64,000 nt of DNA. Origin: Inia geoffrensis. Lineage: Eukaryota > Chordata > Mammalia > Artiodactyla > Iniidae. Below the pieces are notes generated by a model, which was given only the letters and a program-made list of their open reading frames with translations, ran no database searches and was not told the origin of the DNA. Location: positions 178,736,445-178,800,444 of the forward strand of contig CM070902.1 of the NCBI GenBank assembly GCA_036417435.1. Direction: 5' to 3'. The first letter of the stretch is position 1. Every line of letters starts with the position of its first letter. This document shows, piece after piece, positions 10,803 through 25,778 of this stretch. Position numbers and translations under genes: made by a program.

Positions 10803-12045
10803 GGCTCTCCAAAGGCTGAGGAGGTCTCTCTAGATGGACAAGGCAAGAAGTATAGTTTCCTTCTGGGATTATTGGATGGAAATTCAAATCAGGACCTTAA
10901 AATCCTTCTTTGCTTTCCCCCAGGTCGGTCATAAAGTCAATTTTAAGCTATTTGATCTGTGTTTCGAGGGAAGTGGTACTCATTCAATGAAACGTTTTGA
11001 GCAGTAGAATGGCACAGAAATCCATCTTCAATCACATGATGGGTGGACGGCAGGAAGGAAAGAAGGAGGGCAGGTAGCCTGGTCAGAGGCCACTCATACA
11101 ATCAGTGTGGAGGCTCTAAGTGCAGAGCAGAGGGGACGGCCGGTGGAAGGTACGGGATGAAGGTGATGAAGTTGGAGTTTGAAGGTGGAAGATGGCAGAG
11201 GGGGAAGAACAATTCGGGTGTGAAAGGGAATTTAATAGAAAGTACAGTGTAGAGCCATGGACCCTGGTCTTATGGATAAGGTCCTCCTACTGTATGTGGG
11301 CACGCTCATCCATTTTCTGTTTTATGGTCCTTTCTCTTTATCTCTGTGTGTCCATTCTCTTTAACTCTATTTTATGGCCCAGCGGGTATGGACGTGGCAT
11401 CCTTGGGGCCAGGCTCACCTTTTCCCCCCGCTTCATGCCTCATTAATTGTGAACAATAAACAGCTAGGAACGACAGCTACTGGGGCAGGGACAGAAGACC
11501 AGAAATACGAGGGTTGGGATTTATCAGCAGTAGTCGGTTCTCTTTACCAAAGAGAAAGAAGAATATTGTCTCTGTTGTTGTCCTAATGGAAACTGATGGT
11601 CACAGTTTTTAAGCCACTACCTTTGGTAGATTATCTTGAAACTTCAGAAACTTAGAAGAATAACCAGTGGGAAATGGAGCGCAGAGCAACCCTGATTTCA
11701 GTTGGAAAAGAAAGGGAAATTCAATACCCCGATAGCATTAGCGCCATGTTTATAGCTGTTGCTGCGCCCCCATGAATAAATGCTCCCTGTGGACCCAGAT
11801 CAAAGGTGTCAGCAGGGCGGGACAGAGCATGGGGCCACACTGTAATAATTTTACACATTTAGCAGGATGTTTCGAATGAAAGGGCATGTGATATCTGTTG
11901 CCAGGGTTCATAAACACGATGCAGGGTTCAAGCTGCTGTCGGTTGGGAGCTGAGCTGCTCTTCTTACTTCTTTCTCCTGAAATTGTGTCCCAGTGGATCA
12001 ATCATAACCATAGGGATCCCCTTTGGGAGTAATATATCAGCTCTG
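10803..12045. other. Unique or anciently repetitive DNA, no gene
   Basis: Part of it (about 10985-11210, beginning 'atgaaacgttttgagcag') resembles an old mammalian interspersed repeat whose name I cannot give. A similar motif, 'gagccactaacggcttttga', occurs at 40281-40300. The rest is unclassified. Frames at 11043-11252 and 11192-11446 have no domain. Confidence 0.4.
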
Positions 12046-12088
12046 GGTGTGTGTGTGTGTGTGTGTGTGTGCGCGTGAGTGTGTGTAT
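12046..12088 (+). repeat. (GT)n microsatellite
   Basis: An alternating GT tract with a short 'gcgcgtgagt' interruption at about 12071-12080. It is a potential Z-DNA segment and a likely length-polymorphic locus. Confidence 0.95.
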
Positions 12089-12170
12089 TTGATACTTTTA
12101 ATTTACTGTGTGCATTCTGGTATTAATGTTCCATCTCTGGTGGAAATTTTATCTATATAGGATTTTAAAT

Positions 12171-12269
12171 TTTTATTTTATTTAAAAAGTTTTTTATTGG
12201 AGTATAGTTGATTTACAACGTTGTGTTCACTTCAGGTGTGCAGCAAAGTGAATCAGTTATACATATACA
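12171..12269 (-). mobile_element. Short L1 3'-end insertion (about 99 bp)
   Basis: 'tattggagtatagttgattt', then 'gtgcagcaaagtgaatcagt' and the start of a TA-rich stretch, are the terminal L1 3' UTR in minus orientation behind a T-rich tail complement. It is flanked by 'tataggattttaaat' (12156-12170) and 'tataggcttttaaat' (12270-12284), a 15-bp duplication with one mismatch. Confidence 0.8.
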
Positions 12270-12341
12270 TATAGGCTTTTAAATTGTATCTCTTCTTGTC
12301 CCTTATTTACGTTTGATTTAAATGTGGTATAATGAACGTGT

Positions 12342-12395
<54 letters not shown>
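12342..12395. repeat. (TA)n microsatellite
   Basis: About 54 bp of alternating TA with one C interruption at 12360. It is AT-only, cruciform-prone and probably polymorphic. Confidence 0.95.
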
Positions 12396-12397
<2 letters not shown>

Positions 12398-13309
12398 CAT
12401 ATACATAGATCTTGAAAAGTGCTGTCTGAAAAGCTAGGGGGAGTGCATTTTTGAAATTTTGCACACTCCCAGGCCTTTTAGTCTGAGATTTTAATGGAAG
12501 TTAAGACGTGAATGCTCCACATACCAGGGTGATTGATGGAACCCACCCGTATGGTACTTTCCTGCTTTCCAAACACTTAATGACTCTATTAATTCACAGT
12601 CTCCTTTATTGCTGGACAACTCGTAGTTATATGCTATTAGATAAATAATACTTAGAGCCTGACAAATGACTCCGGCCACATAACTTCTGGCTCCATCTCG
12701 ATTCTGAAACTGTGAATGAAGAAAACGACCAGTAGCCTGTAAAGCAATTGATTTCCTTTTTTTTTTTTACCTATTGTTGTCTGGTTCCAAAAGAGTTCCA
12801 TTAGGGCATGTGAACATATTGTGGAAGACAGCTGGACAACACTCATACAGTAACTTTGTTTAGAATTTTCTCTGGAAAGAATAGGCAAAATTGCTGATGA
12901 TTGATTTAACTTTTGACTTTTTATGCTAATTTCATTTTTTAAAATTTTATAAATAAATGTAAATAATATATGAAAGTTCAAAGTGGCATATATGATAAGC
13001 ATAGGATCTCTATAAATTAGGAAATTGCTTTTAAAAAGAAAAAAAAGTCTGAAACTATGGAATATCTTATTCTGGCCATCCATAACGTCTTTGAAATTTA
13101 TCTTAACAAAATTCTCTTTGAATATTTTTTCTTTTTTAAATTTTACATGTTTTTGAAGCAAACTTTACTTTCATAAAAATCTTGAAAGACAGACACTGAA
13201 CATTTCTACTTTGTTAATCAAACACACTCAGAATTTTACACAACTGGGAATATGAAGAAATGGCGTATTTTAATCTTTACTTTCTGACCTAAGTGTATTG
13301 CAGGACTTT
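12396..13309. other. Unique AT-rich DNA, no gene seen
   Basis: Includes a T11 run near 12758-12768. A 169-codon minus-strand frame at 12652-13161 is very Lys/Phe/Ile-rich. Its composition simply reflects AT-richness, and it has no domain or homology that I recognise. Confidence 0.5.
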
Positions 13310-13323
13310 AAAAATGTTAATTG

Positions 13324-13516
13324 GGGCTTCCCTGGTGGCGCAGTGGTTGAGAGTCCGCCTGCCGATGCAGGGGACACGGGTTTGTGCCCCGGTCCAGGAA
13401 GATCCCACATGCCGCGGAGCGGCTGGGCCCGTGAGCCATGGCCGCTGGGCCTGCGCGTCCGGAGCCTATGCTCCGCCGCAACGGGAGAGGTCACAACAGT
13501 GAGAGGCCCGCATACC

Positions 13517-13544
<28 letters not shown>
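13324..13544 (+). mobile_element. CHR SINE (long, cetacean type)
   Basis: A near-consensus full copy from 'ggcttccctggtggcgcagt' to '...gaggcccgcataccgc' and a tail of about 30 A. A perfect duplication, 'aaaaatgttaattg', flanks it at 13310-13323 and 13545-13558. The intact duplication and long uninterrupted tail suggest this is one of the younger insertions in the window. Confidence 0.95.
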
Positions 13545-13551
<7 letters not shown>

Positions 13552-13558
13552 TTAATTG

Positions 13559-15591
13559 AATAAACTATGATATTTTTCAATAAATGTTGGCCTGAAAGCA
13601 CTTTTAACAAATTCATCGGAAATGATGGCTCTCTTTTAACGACTATTTGACCGTTTATGTCTCCCTGCTGTCCACAGACTAGATGTGAGCATTTTCTTGG
13701 GATGGTCAAGTTCCTTCCTCCTAACAAACCCACCTGCCCGTCTCCATCTGTTTCCTGGGTGGCAGCTGCCAGGTGACCACTAATCCTGCTCTGTATTCAA
13801 ATGCTTCCCAGCCCTCTCAGAGGAAACTCCAAAGCCCTTCCCTCCCTGTTTTCAATATAATTTTGACCAAATGGCCCATTAGAAAGTCACTTGATTTTTC
13901 TTATTTATAAGGAAAAGAAAGCTACAAGAACAGTTAACAAGTTTGTTTTGAAAGCAGTACAGGTCTGCCCTAGGCAGTCAACAGAATTTCTCGGGTGTCT
14001 GAAAGGCAGGGCTTTTGGGCTGCTGCCATTTCTGGATGGTGAGCAAGTGACCTCAACATTAGGGGACAACCTAGTGTGTGAAGACAGTAATTAAATACTT
14101 TTAACCAGGAGAGACTTGGAATTCGGTATAGAAACATAATGAAGCAACACTGTGATATTTATATTTTGTGTTGTTTAGCAATATTTTGAGTTTTATAAGT
14201 ACTGTAATTCATGTTTGGGTATCCTTTATGAAGCTTTAAAATACGTAATTGAGAAGTTAATTTACATTCAAGTTAAAAATAAATTACAGCTAATATCAAA
14301 ACATTTAAGAGAACTTAAGAATTACCACATTTATACATTCATTTACTAGATATTTAAGATCTTTTTAAGTGTGTGGAAAGGTTTTGTTGATTATGGCAGA
14401 CAAGTGCAATATTTGTAAGGAAATGGAATATAGTAATTTTATAAATACATGTTGAAATAACTCAGAGGTTTTAATTGATTAAAGGTTAACAGTCCTATAA
14501 AACGTGACAATATTTACAAGCTGAACTTTCAACTTGCGGGGGAACTTCACTCTTGACTTTGTAATTTTCATAAATTAAATATTGATTAAGAGTACAAAAT
14601 CTTTTCTACCCATCAGTGCTATATACAAAAGGTTATCCTAAAAGCACCAAAAATGCTCCCGTTGATAGTTTAAAGGGTAGTGTGACCATTTCAGGATAAG
14701 AGGTAATGATGAAAGTGACGACAGCAGGGTGGGGAGATGGTGCTGAGTGATTGAGGGGAGAGTCGTCCCCACTCTGAAATGGGAACCCTTTGATTCCGAT
14801 TCAAACACTGCGTATTTACTCAGTATTTAGTGGGATTGGGAAGGAACCAATTTTCCATTCAGAGAAGCTGTAGGCATGAATACATAGCCATCAATACATT
14901 CCTACTGCAGAAGGCGGGCTTCATGTTATCACTCTTTTTTTTCCCCAAACGTTTCCTATTTCTCTGTGAGTCCTTCAGTTTGTTTGTTTGTCAGTTGGTT
15001 GGTGTTTCGGTGCACATGTGTGCTATTTTCGAGTCAGCTTCTCGGAAGCATTGTGAAGGTTTTAAAGTTGAGATTAAACATTTAAAACACCAGCTTCTGG
15101 GACCCTAGCGAATGGGTTATTGGATTCCAGAGTGTCCCTTGGCTGCCAGGGGCAGTAGCAGATGTATATTGCAAAAACACTAGGTGAAGATTGGTTGGCA
15201 TTTTAGTTTTCTCTCCAGGTGGCTGGCTGTTCAGGAGATGAGGATGAATTTACACTCCCTGGGAGGCCCATAAAGGATTACCCGGGGGAGCATTATTATA
15301 ATTCCTGACTCTTTAAAAGGGCAGTGGTGCAAATTGATCCAATTGTTGGACGTACAAGTTTTACAAGACAAGAGTCAGAGCATTCCCATAATTTTCCAAC
15401 CTGAGTGAGGTGGGGAGTAATGATGTCTCTAATAGGGACAGGAAATGCTGAGGGAGTGGAGGGGAGGTCAAGGGGGCTACTGAGTCTGAAATGCCAACCA
15501 GGCAGGGGTTGGAAACGAAGGATGGGAGCACAGGCCAAAAGCCAGGGTAAGAGAGGAAGATTCAAATATATCTGGGGAAAGCCGTGGTCCA
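13559..15591. other. Unique DNA, no gene seen
   Basis: AT-rich stretch with a GC-richer part at about 15200-15590. I recognise no exon, RNA gene or repeat. Short frames at 14830-15108 and 15296-15700 lack any motif. Confidence 0.5.
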
Positions 15592-16193
15592 AAAGGATAC
15601 CTGCACCCCAGTGTTCACTGCAGCACTGTTTACAACAGCCAGGACATGGAAGCAACCTAAGTGTCCATCGACAGATGAATGGATAAAGAAGATGTGGCAC
15701 ATATGTACAATGGAATATTATTCAGCCATAAAAAAGAACAAAGTAATGCCATTTGTAGCAACATGGATGGACTTAGAGATGATCATACTAAGTGAAGTAG
15801 ATCAGACAGAGAAAGACAAATATCATGTGATAACACTTATATGCGGAATCTTAAAACAATGATACAAATGAACTTATTTACAAAACAGAAATAGACTCTC
15901 AGACTTAGAGAATGAATTTATGGTTACCATGGGGGAAACGGGGGGAGGGATAAGCCGGGAGTTTGGGATTAACACATATACACTACTATGTATAAAAGAG
16001 ATAATCAATAAAGGCCTACTGTATAGCACAGGGACTGCTCAATATTCTGTAATAACCTAAATGGGAAAATAATTTGAAAAAGAATAGGTACAGGTATATA
16101 TATGTGTAACTGAATCTCTTTGCTGTACACCTGAAACTAGCACAACTTTGTAAGTCAACTACACTCCAATATAAAACTTTTCTTAAAAAGTGA
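15592..16193 (+). mobile_element. 5'-truncated L1 with intact ORF2 C-terminus
   Basis: Contains the last about 85 codons of L1 ORF2p in one open frame (to about 15862), with the recognisable 'TAALF', '[18 protein letters not shown]' and '[10 protein letters not shown]' signatures. After it comes the complete 3' UTR, ending '...gctgtacacctgaaactag' and 'actccaatataaaac' at 16193. The element starts abruptly inside ORF2, as is usual for incomplete target-primed reverse transcription. I could not define the TSD. The endonuclease and RT domains are absent, so it is immobile. Confidence 0.9.
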
Positions 16194-16362
16194 ATTTTCA
16201 AGCGTTGCTGTTGAAACCGTGAGATTGCCAAGAAAGAGTGTGTAGAGGGGAGGGATCCTGGGGCATCTCAGCACAGGAGACAGGAGAAGCTCTGGGGTGG
16301 AGATGGGTTCATGGCCTGGAATTGCAGAGCTGTGGGCTGGACTCTGCCGACTGGTACTCACA

Positions 16363-16364
<2 letters not shown>

Positions 16365-16408
<44 letters not shown>
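16365..16408 (+). repeat. (GT)22 microsatellite
   Basis: 22 uninterrupted GT units, immediately preceded by 'cacaca', which makes a small inverted junction. It can form Z-DNA and is likely polymorphic. Confidence 0.97.
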
Positions 16409-16410
<2 letters not shown>

Positions 16411-16745
16411 AGTATAAACCTGTAATTAGTATGGGTGATGACACCTAAACATGCTATGTCCACAGTCTTGAAGAATTCTCTGTGACCTCAGCTGGTCAGA
16501 GGTTGCGGTGTGTACTCCCCTGCCTGCCACGTCCACACCGCTCATACAACCCGTATCATCCACTTATAGCCCCTGCTCCATGCCTGTCTCTACCCGCCTT
16601 CATGTTCTTGAGTTTGCAGCCTGCGGTTCATTGAATTAAACTGAGAGAAGGGCCATGATGAGTGCAGGGTATAGCATGGCGCTAAATTTTAGGCAGATCT
16701 GTTTATATTAGATTTAATTTCCGTGAACACTTACTGTACTTTAAA
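16409..16745. other. Unique DNA between microsatellite and LTR
   Basis: About 340 bp with no recognised gene or repeat. Confidence 0.5.
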
Positions 16746-17190
16746 TGTTGTTGTGGGATGAATTGCATGCCCCCCAAATTCACACGTTGAAGGACTAATG
16801 CCCAGTACCTTGGAATATGACCTTGTTAGGAAATAGGGTCATTGGAGATGCATTTAGTGAGGATGAGGTCATAGTGGGGCAGGTGGCCCCCAATCTGCTA
16901 CGGCTCCATCCTTATGAAGAGCAGAAGTGTGGACACAGATGTACCTACACGGAGGGTGCTGCCTGAAGATAAAGATGGGGGTGCACCAGCCAAGGACACC
17001 AGGATGGCCAGCAAAGCGCCAGAAGCTGGGGCAGAGGCTGGGAGCAGACTTCCCCTCACAGCCTCAGAAGGGATCACCCTCCCCACACCTTTAACCGGGG
17101 TTCCTGTTCTCCAGAAAGGTGACGATAAGTTTCTGTTATTGAAGCCCAAGTTTGTGGTCCTATGTGAAGGTAGCCCTGGCAAACTGACTC
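16746..17190 (+). mobile_element. Solo LTR of ERVL-MaLR (MLT1 type)
   Basis: Starts 'tgttgttgtgggatgaattg' and runs through 'gaatatgaccttgttagga', 'aaatagggtcattggagatg', 'gtggacacagatg' and 'gccagcaaagcgccagaagc' to '...agccctggcaaactg'. This is the ordered block structure of a mammalian MaLR LTR. No internal region lies on either side, so it is a solo LTR left by LTR-LTR recombination. A 124-codon frame (16914-17288) crosses it by chance. The exact MLT1 subfamily was not determined. Confidence 0.75.
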
Positions 17191-17302
17191 AGAGAAAAAG
17201 AAGATTCTTTCTGAAGATGACTTTTTACCACTTTTCAAGATTACAGGAAAACATCTTTTTCCCAGTGACTATGAAGTATAAAATTTGAAAACTTTTTTAA
17301 TA

Positions 17303-17945
17303 TTCTTCATATTCTTTTCCATTTTTGTTTATCACAGGATATTGAATGTAGTTCCCTGTGCTCTACAGTAGGACCTTGTTGTTTATCCATCCTCTAAGTA
17401 ATAGTTGGCACCTGCTGACCCCAAACTCTCACTCCATCCCTCCCCCACTGCCCCTCCCCGTTGGCTACCACAAGTCTGTTCTCTATGTCTGTGAGTCTGT
17501 TTCTGTTTTGTAGGTAAGTTCATTTGGGTCATATTTTAGATTCTTCATGTAAGGGATATCATATGATATTTGTCTTTCTCTGTCTGACTTACGTCCCTTA
17601 GTACAATAATCTCTAGGTCCAGCTATGTTGCTGCAAATGGCATTATTTCATTCTTTTTTTATCACTGCATAATATTCCATTATACATACATACATATGTA
17701 CCTCATCTTCTTTATCCATTCTTCTGTCGATGGACATTTAGGTTGCTTCCATGACCTGGCTATTGTAAATGGTGCTGCACTGAACATTAGGGTGCATGTG
17801 TCTTTTCAAATTAGAGTTTTCTCTGGATATATGCCCAGGAGTGTGATTGCTGGATCATATGGCAGCTCTGTTTTCTTTTACTGTTCTCCATAGTGGCTGC
17901 GCCAATTTACAGTCCCATCAGCAGTGCAGGAGGGTCCAGAGGCAC
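17303..17945 (-). mobile_element. L1 fragment truncated at both ends
   Basis: In minus orientation it carries the 3' UTR from about the 'ccctgtgctctacagtagg' block (17354-17372) into ORF2 C-terminal sequence ('tttaggttgcttccatgacc', 17737-17756). It stops at about 17945. The terminal 3' UTR and tail are missing on the left, so it has been cut after insertion, or inserted without normal tailing. The ORF2 frame is broken. Confidence 0.85.
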
Positions 17946-19055
17946 TGCTTTAAGACTTCTGTGGAGTCCAAGTCCTCAGAGATCATTGCACATGGGGCTG
18001 CTCAGAGCACTTTACAGGTGTCTTCTCACCTCTGATGTCATAGCTGGTTTATGGACTCCTTTCTACCACTGGAAGGTGAGCTTCTGGAGGTGGAGGCTCT
18101 GTTTGCTCTTCTCTTTTTCTCTGGCTTCGAGACCCAGTGGTGCAATTAATGCTCGTGGGCACATGGACAGCAATTCTCAGTAAACAAAAGGGAGAGGCAA
18201 CAGTACTTAAAGATGATGTTATGACCGCAGTTCCTCGGTCTAATGCAATTAAAATGATCCTGCGTGGAAAGCCGGGTAGGGCAAAGTTCTGGAAAATAGT
18301 TTCTTTCACCCTGATTTTATTTCACACTTTAATGATACTATCTATACTTTCTTAAGATTAAAAGAGCATTTTTGGATAATTTATGTTAAAGGGGTACATT
18401 TGTCTGGGCTATTTTTCAGAACTTTTTTTTACAGTTACATTTTTGGGAAACGCTTGGCTACAGTTATGCCTTGTTAAAGTTATTATTCAGTCTCTAAAGC
18501 CTGCAGTAGACATTTATGCATGTATTAAAGTTAAAAATTAGCATTTAACATCTAATTTTATTATTTCAGATCCACTTTATAAACCCCATCTTTCTAATTC
18601 ACTTTAAAGGCAAGCTGTCCTGCAAACAGATATTCATAAAACCAATATTGGGGAAGAGACTGAAAAAAGGTATCTTTTGAAACAGAATGTTGTTTCTGAC
18701 TTAGGTTTTTATAAACTCACTGCTCTTCTCTTTCACGTTACTCTTTAAAGTATGAACCAGGGATTAGAGAGTCCCAGCTGGAATATAATATCTAGAGTCA
18801 AAGGCATTGCGTCCCAAATTTCACAGAAAAACACGTGCATTTTATAATCTGATAAATGTGAAACTTATACATATATCTTATAGTAAAGTAATGCGAGACT
18901 ATTTTTAATTTGTAAAAATATTTCCAAAATAGTATCGACAGAGAACAATTATTTCAATCTCTAGCAGCTTTAACCATTTAAAATATGGTTATTATTCATA
19001 GTGATAGAAATTTGAAGCTCTTTGCATTTTTGGTATCCTATGGATAATGAGATGA
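17946..19055. other. Unique DNA, possible L2 trace
   Basis: About 18060-18190 ('aaggtgagcttctggagg', then 'gggcacatggacag') vaguely resembles an L2 3' end, too weakly to call. The rest is AT-rich with no gene seen. Confidence 0.35.
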
Positions 19056-19329
19056 TCTCAATTCAGTCTTTGTTTTTTTCTTATTTTTTAATTTTCTTTT
19101 TAAAATTTTAATTAAATTAATTAATTAAATTTTATACAGCAGGTCCTTATTAGTTATCTATTTTATACCTATCAGTGTATATATGTCAATCCCAATCTCC
19201 CAACTCATCCCACTACCCCCGCTCCCCGCTTGGTGTCCATACGTTTGTTCTCTACGTCTGTGTCTCAATTTCTGCCCTGCAAACTGGTTCATCTGTACCA
19301 TTTTTCTAGGTTCCACATATGAGCGTTAA

Positions 19330-22940
<3,611 letters not shown>

Positions 22941-22974
22941 TAAGGTAATTTTCAATATGTATGTTCCTATTACC

Positions 22975-23958
22975 ATTTTATTAATTGTTTTGAGTTTGTT
23001 TTTGTAGGTCCTTTTCTTCTGTTGTGTTCCCCACTTACAGAATTTCATTTAGCATTTGTTGTAGAGCTGGTTCGGTGGTGCTGAATTCTCTTAGCTTTTG
23101 CTTGTCTGTAAAGCTTTTGATTTCTTCATCGAATCTGAATGAGATCCCTGCCAGGTAGAGTGTTCTTGGTTGTAGGCTCTTCCCTTTCATCACTTTAAAT
23201 ATATCATGCCACTCCCTTCTGGCTTGTAGAGTTTCTGCTGAGAGATCAGCTGATAACCTTATGGGAGTTCCCTTGTATATTATTCGTCATTTTTCCCTTG
23301 TTGTTTTCAATAATGTTTCTTTGTTTTAAATTTTTGTCAGTTTGATTACTGTGTGTCTCAGCATGTTTCTACTTTGGTTTATCCTGCCTGGGACTCTCTG
23401 CACTTCCTGGACTTGGGTGGCTATTTCCTTTCCCATGTTAGGGAAGTTTTTGACTATAATCTCTTCAGATATTTTCTTGGGTCCTTTCTCTCTCTCTTCT
23501 CTTTCTGGGACCCCTATAATTTGAATGTTGGTGTATTTAATGTTGTCCCAGAGGTCTCTTAGGCTATCTTCATTTCTTTTCATTCTTTTTTCTTTACTCT
23601 GTTCCACAGCAGTGAATTCCACCATTCCATCTTCCAGGTCACTTCTCCGTTCTTCTGTCAGTTGTTCTGCTATTGATTTCTTCTAGTGTATTTTTCATTT
23701 CAGTTATTGTATTGTTCATCTCTGTTTGTTCTTTAATTCTTCTAGGTGTTTGTTCTTTAATTCTTCTAGGTCTTTGTTAAACATTTCTTGCACCTGCTCG
23801 ATCTTTGCCTCCATTCTTTTTCCAAGGTCCTGAATCATCTTCATTATCATTATTCTGAATTGTTTTTCTGGAAGTTTGCCTATCTCCACTTCGTTTAGTT
23901 GTTTTTCTGGAGTTTTATCTTGTTCCTTCATCTGGTACATAGTCCTCTGCCTTTTCAT
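22975..23958 (-). pseudogene. L1 ORF1 (RNA-binding chaperone), broken
   Basis: ORF1p coats L1 RNA as a coiled-coil trimer. The start codon at 23958 opens 'MKRQRTMYQMKEQDKTPEK', typical of the family N-terminus. A Glu/Lys/Gln/Leu-rich coiled coil follows, in which an 8-residue block (LEELKNKH) is tandemly duplicated at 23725-23772. A stop ends this frame near 23716. The RRM-like region resumes at 23326-23625 with 'LRDLWDNIKYTNIQIIGVPE'. Further frame breaks follow towards the ORF1/ORF2 boundary, which I place only approximately. Confidence 0.85.
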
Positions 23959-24243
23959 TTTGTCTGTCTTTCTGTGAATGTGGTTTTCAGCCCACAGGCT
24001 TCAAGATTGTAGTTCTTCTTGCTTCTGCTGTCTCTCAATTCAGTCTTAAAGTACAGCTGACATCATTGCAAAAGTACCTAATGCATGTAGCATTTTATTT
24101 ATAAGCAAAGCTCTATACAAGCACAGAAAGCCACCTGTATTGTATCACAGAAATAATTTGGTTGACTTGGGAGACAGTGGTGGGGGTGGGTTATTATTTA
24201 AGGTTTGAGTTGCAGTTTAAGTCATTGTAAAAGATGTTTCTGT

Positions 24244-24276
24244 GGTGTGTGTGTGTGTGTGTGTGTGAGTGTAGGG

Positions 24277-24335
<59 letters not shown>

Positions 24336-24355
24336 AGAGGGTGGGGGAAGGAGAA
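24244..24355 (+). repeat. Composite (GT)n-(GA)n microsatellite
   Basis: Two GT blocks (24244-24267 and 24277-24296) abut a GA block of about 30 nt that passes into 'aaagagaaagaggg', then 'gggggaaggagaa'. The GT part is Z-DNA-prone and the near-pure purine part is triplex-prone. It lies about 200 bp beyond the L1 5' end. Confidence 0.95.
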
Positions 24356-25766
24356 TATAAATAGAGTTTCTTGAGATGAATACAAATCTTCCCCAATCAG
24401 GACATCTTTTTAGTAAATATTCACCCAGTGTTGGTGGGAGAGGAACCAAACCCCCTACCCTGCATGTGGTAAGTGTTTTGTGCATTGTGCAAGGACCCGC
24501 CCATCCTCCACCAGGTCCATTTTCTGGGTTGTCATCCCTCGGGGACAAAGACCCAGCTCTTTGTGTTGAATTTCCCAGGCTGTGTTTGTCCTCTGTGATC
24601 GATGCAGACCCACTGTGGGCCGAGTCACCAACTGGTATGTGCTGGGGGCATAGAGGGGAATCCCCTAAGCTAAACTCCCGGGTTGCTGGCTCTGCTGCTT
24701 TCTTGTCTCTACCCCAGGGGAACGTGTGTTCCCTGCCAGTATCCACAAAACGAGGCTAATTTACTAGTTTATGAGTATGGAAAAACCCCAGACCTAAGGG
24801 CATCTCAGAACTCACACTGGAAACTATGCAGTGAAAGAGCACCAGTGAGGAGGGGGATAGAATTTGATTGTGTGTCTAGAGTACTATTCCTGATGATCTA
24901 CAAACAGCCAAAATGTACCTACTATTTGTTTCAAGTCACCAGTTTTTGGTGTACACATCTCCAATGGAACCAAAATTAGTTACAAACCACATTCAACATA
25001 ATTAGATGGAATGACAACAAATCTTTTTGTGCTGATGTGACTTCTGAAATGTTAGTCTCAGTTCAGAGAAAATATTTTTGAACTACTTAAACAGCAGTTT
25101 AGAAAAAAAAAAACACTTGGAAAGTCTTTGAAATGAATCAAGTAGTAGCATATTTTGAGTTGTCTGAGAGCAAAATGATGAAAATGATATTTATGATTTG
25201 GTGGTTCTGAGCAGAATTTATTTGGAGCTTGCACTTTCTCGTTATTGAATATAGTGTGGAATAATGAAACACCTGTAATGTAATTTTAATAATCCAGTTT
25301 TTCTTTTCTGAACAATTTTGGAGACTGCAAGCTTATCTTGAAAGCACTGGGTCTGCAGGTAGGTACTTGCTGAGCATGGGACCTGGTGTATCTCTAAGAA
25401 CTGCAATTAAAATGTGTTTGCATTTGGAGATAGGAGATTTTTATTCTTTTAAGGCCTCTTAAATGAGGTGCAAAATGAGATGTTCATGTTTGAATTAAAA
25501 ATAACCTGTCAGAGCTGCTTAACATCTGGCAAAACAGTCTTTTAGTTTAGAGCAGAGATCACTGTACACTGATTGCTCTCCTCAGGGTTATGCTACTACA
25601 AATGCATGCTGTTGCAGGAACACGGAGAGGAAATGGGCTTTATTAAGAAATAAAGTTTAGATCCTGTACCTTAAATAATACTTCAGTTAAAAAGTTGAGA
25701 AGAATCTTGGGGTCCCTCAATTTTACATTTTGCAGCTGTTCCTATTTTGGGGGTTTTATGGCTCAA
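24356..25766. other. Unique DNA, no gene seen
   Basis: 24380-24760 is GC-richer, with overlapping frames on both strands (for example 24376-24759 plus, 24222-24746 minus). There are no splice signals, domains or repeats that I can name. The rest is AT-rich and unremarkable. Confidence 0.45.
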
Positions 25767-25778
25767 AACTCTAATTTT

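Noticed and set aside
12652..13161. 169-codon minus-strand frame
   Set aside because: Lys/Phe/Ile-rich composition dictated by AT content, with no motif. Length is possible by chance in AT-rich DNA with few GC-containing stops.
13324..13400. tRNA gene suggested by A- and B-box-like motifs
   Set aside because: The motifs belong to the tRNA-derived head of CHR SINEs. No cloverleaf with anticodon arm and mature 3' end is present.
15584..15862. Functional gene at the 92-codon frame
   Set aside because: It is the C-terminus of L1 ORF2p in a 5'-truncated copy, with no promoter and no catalytic domains.
24194..24385. Ser/Leu/Thr/His-repeat frames
   Set aside because: They are translations of the GT/GA microsatellite.
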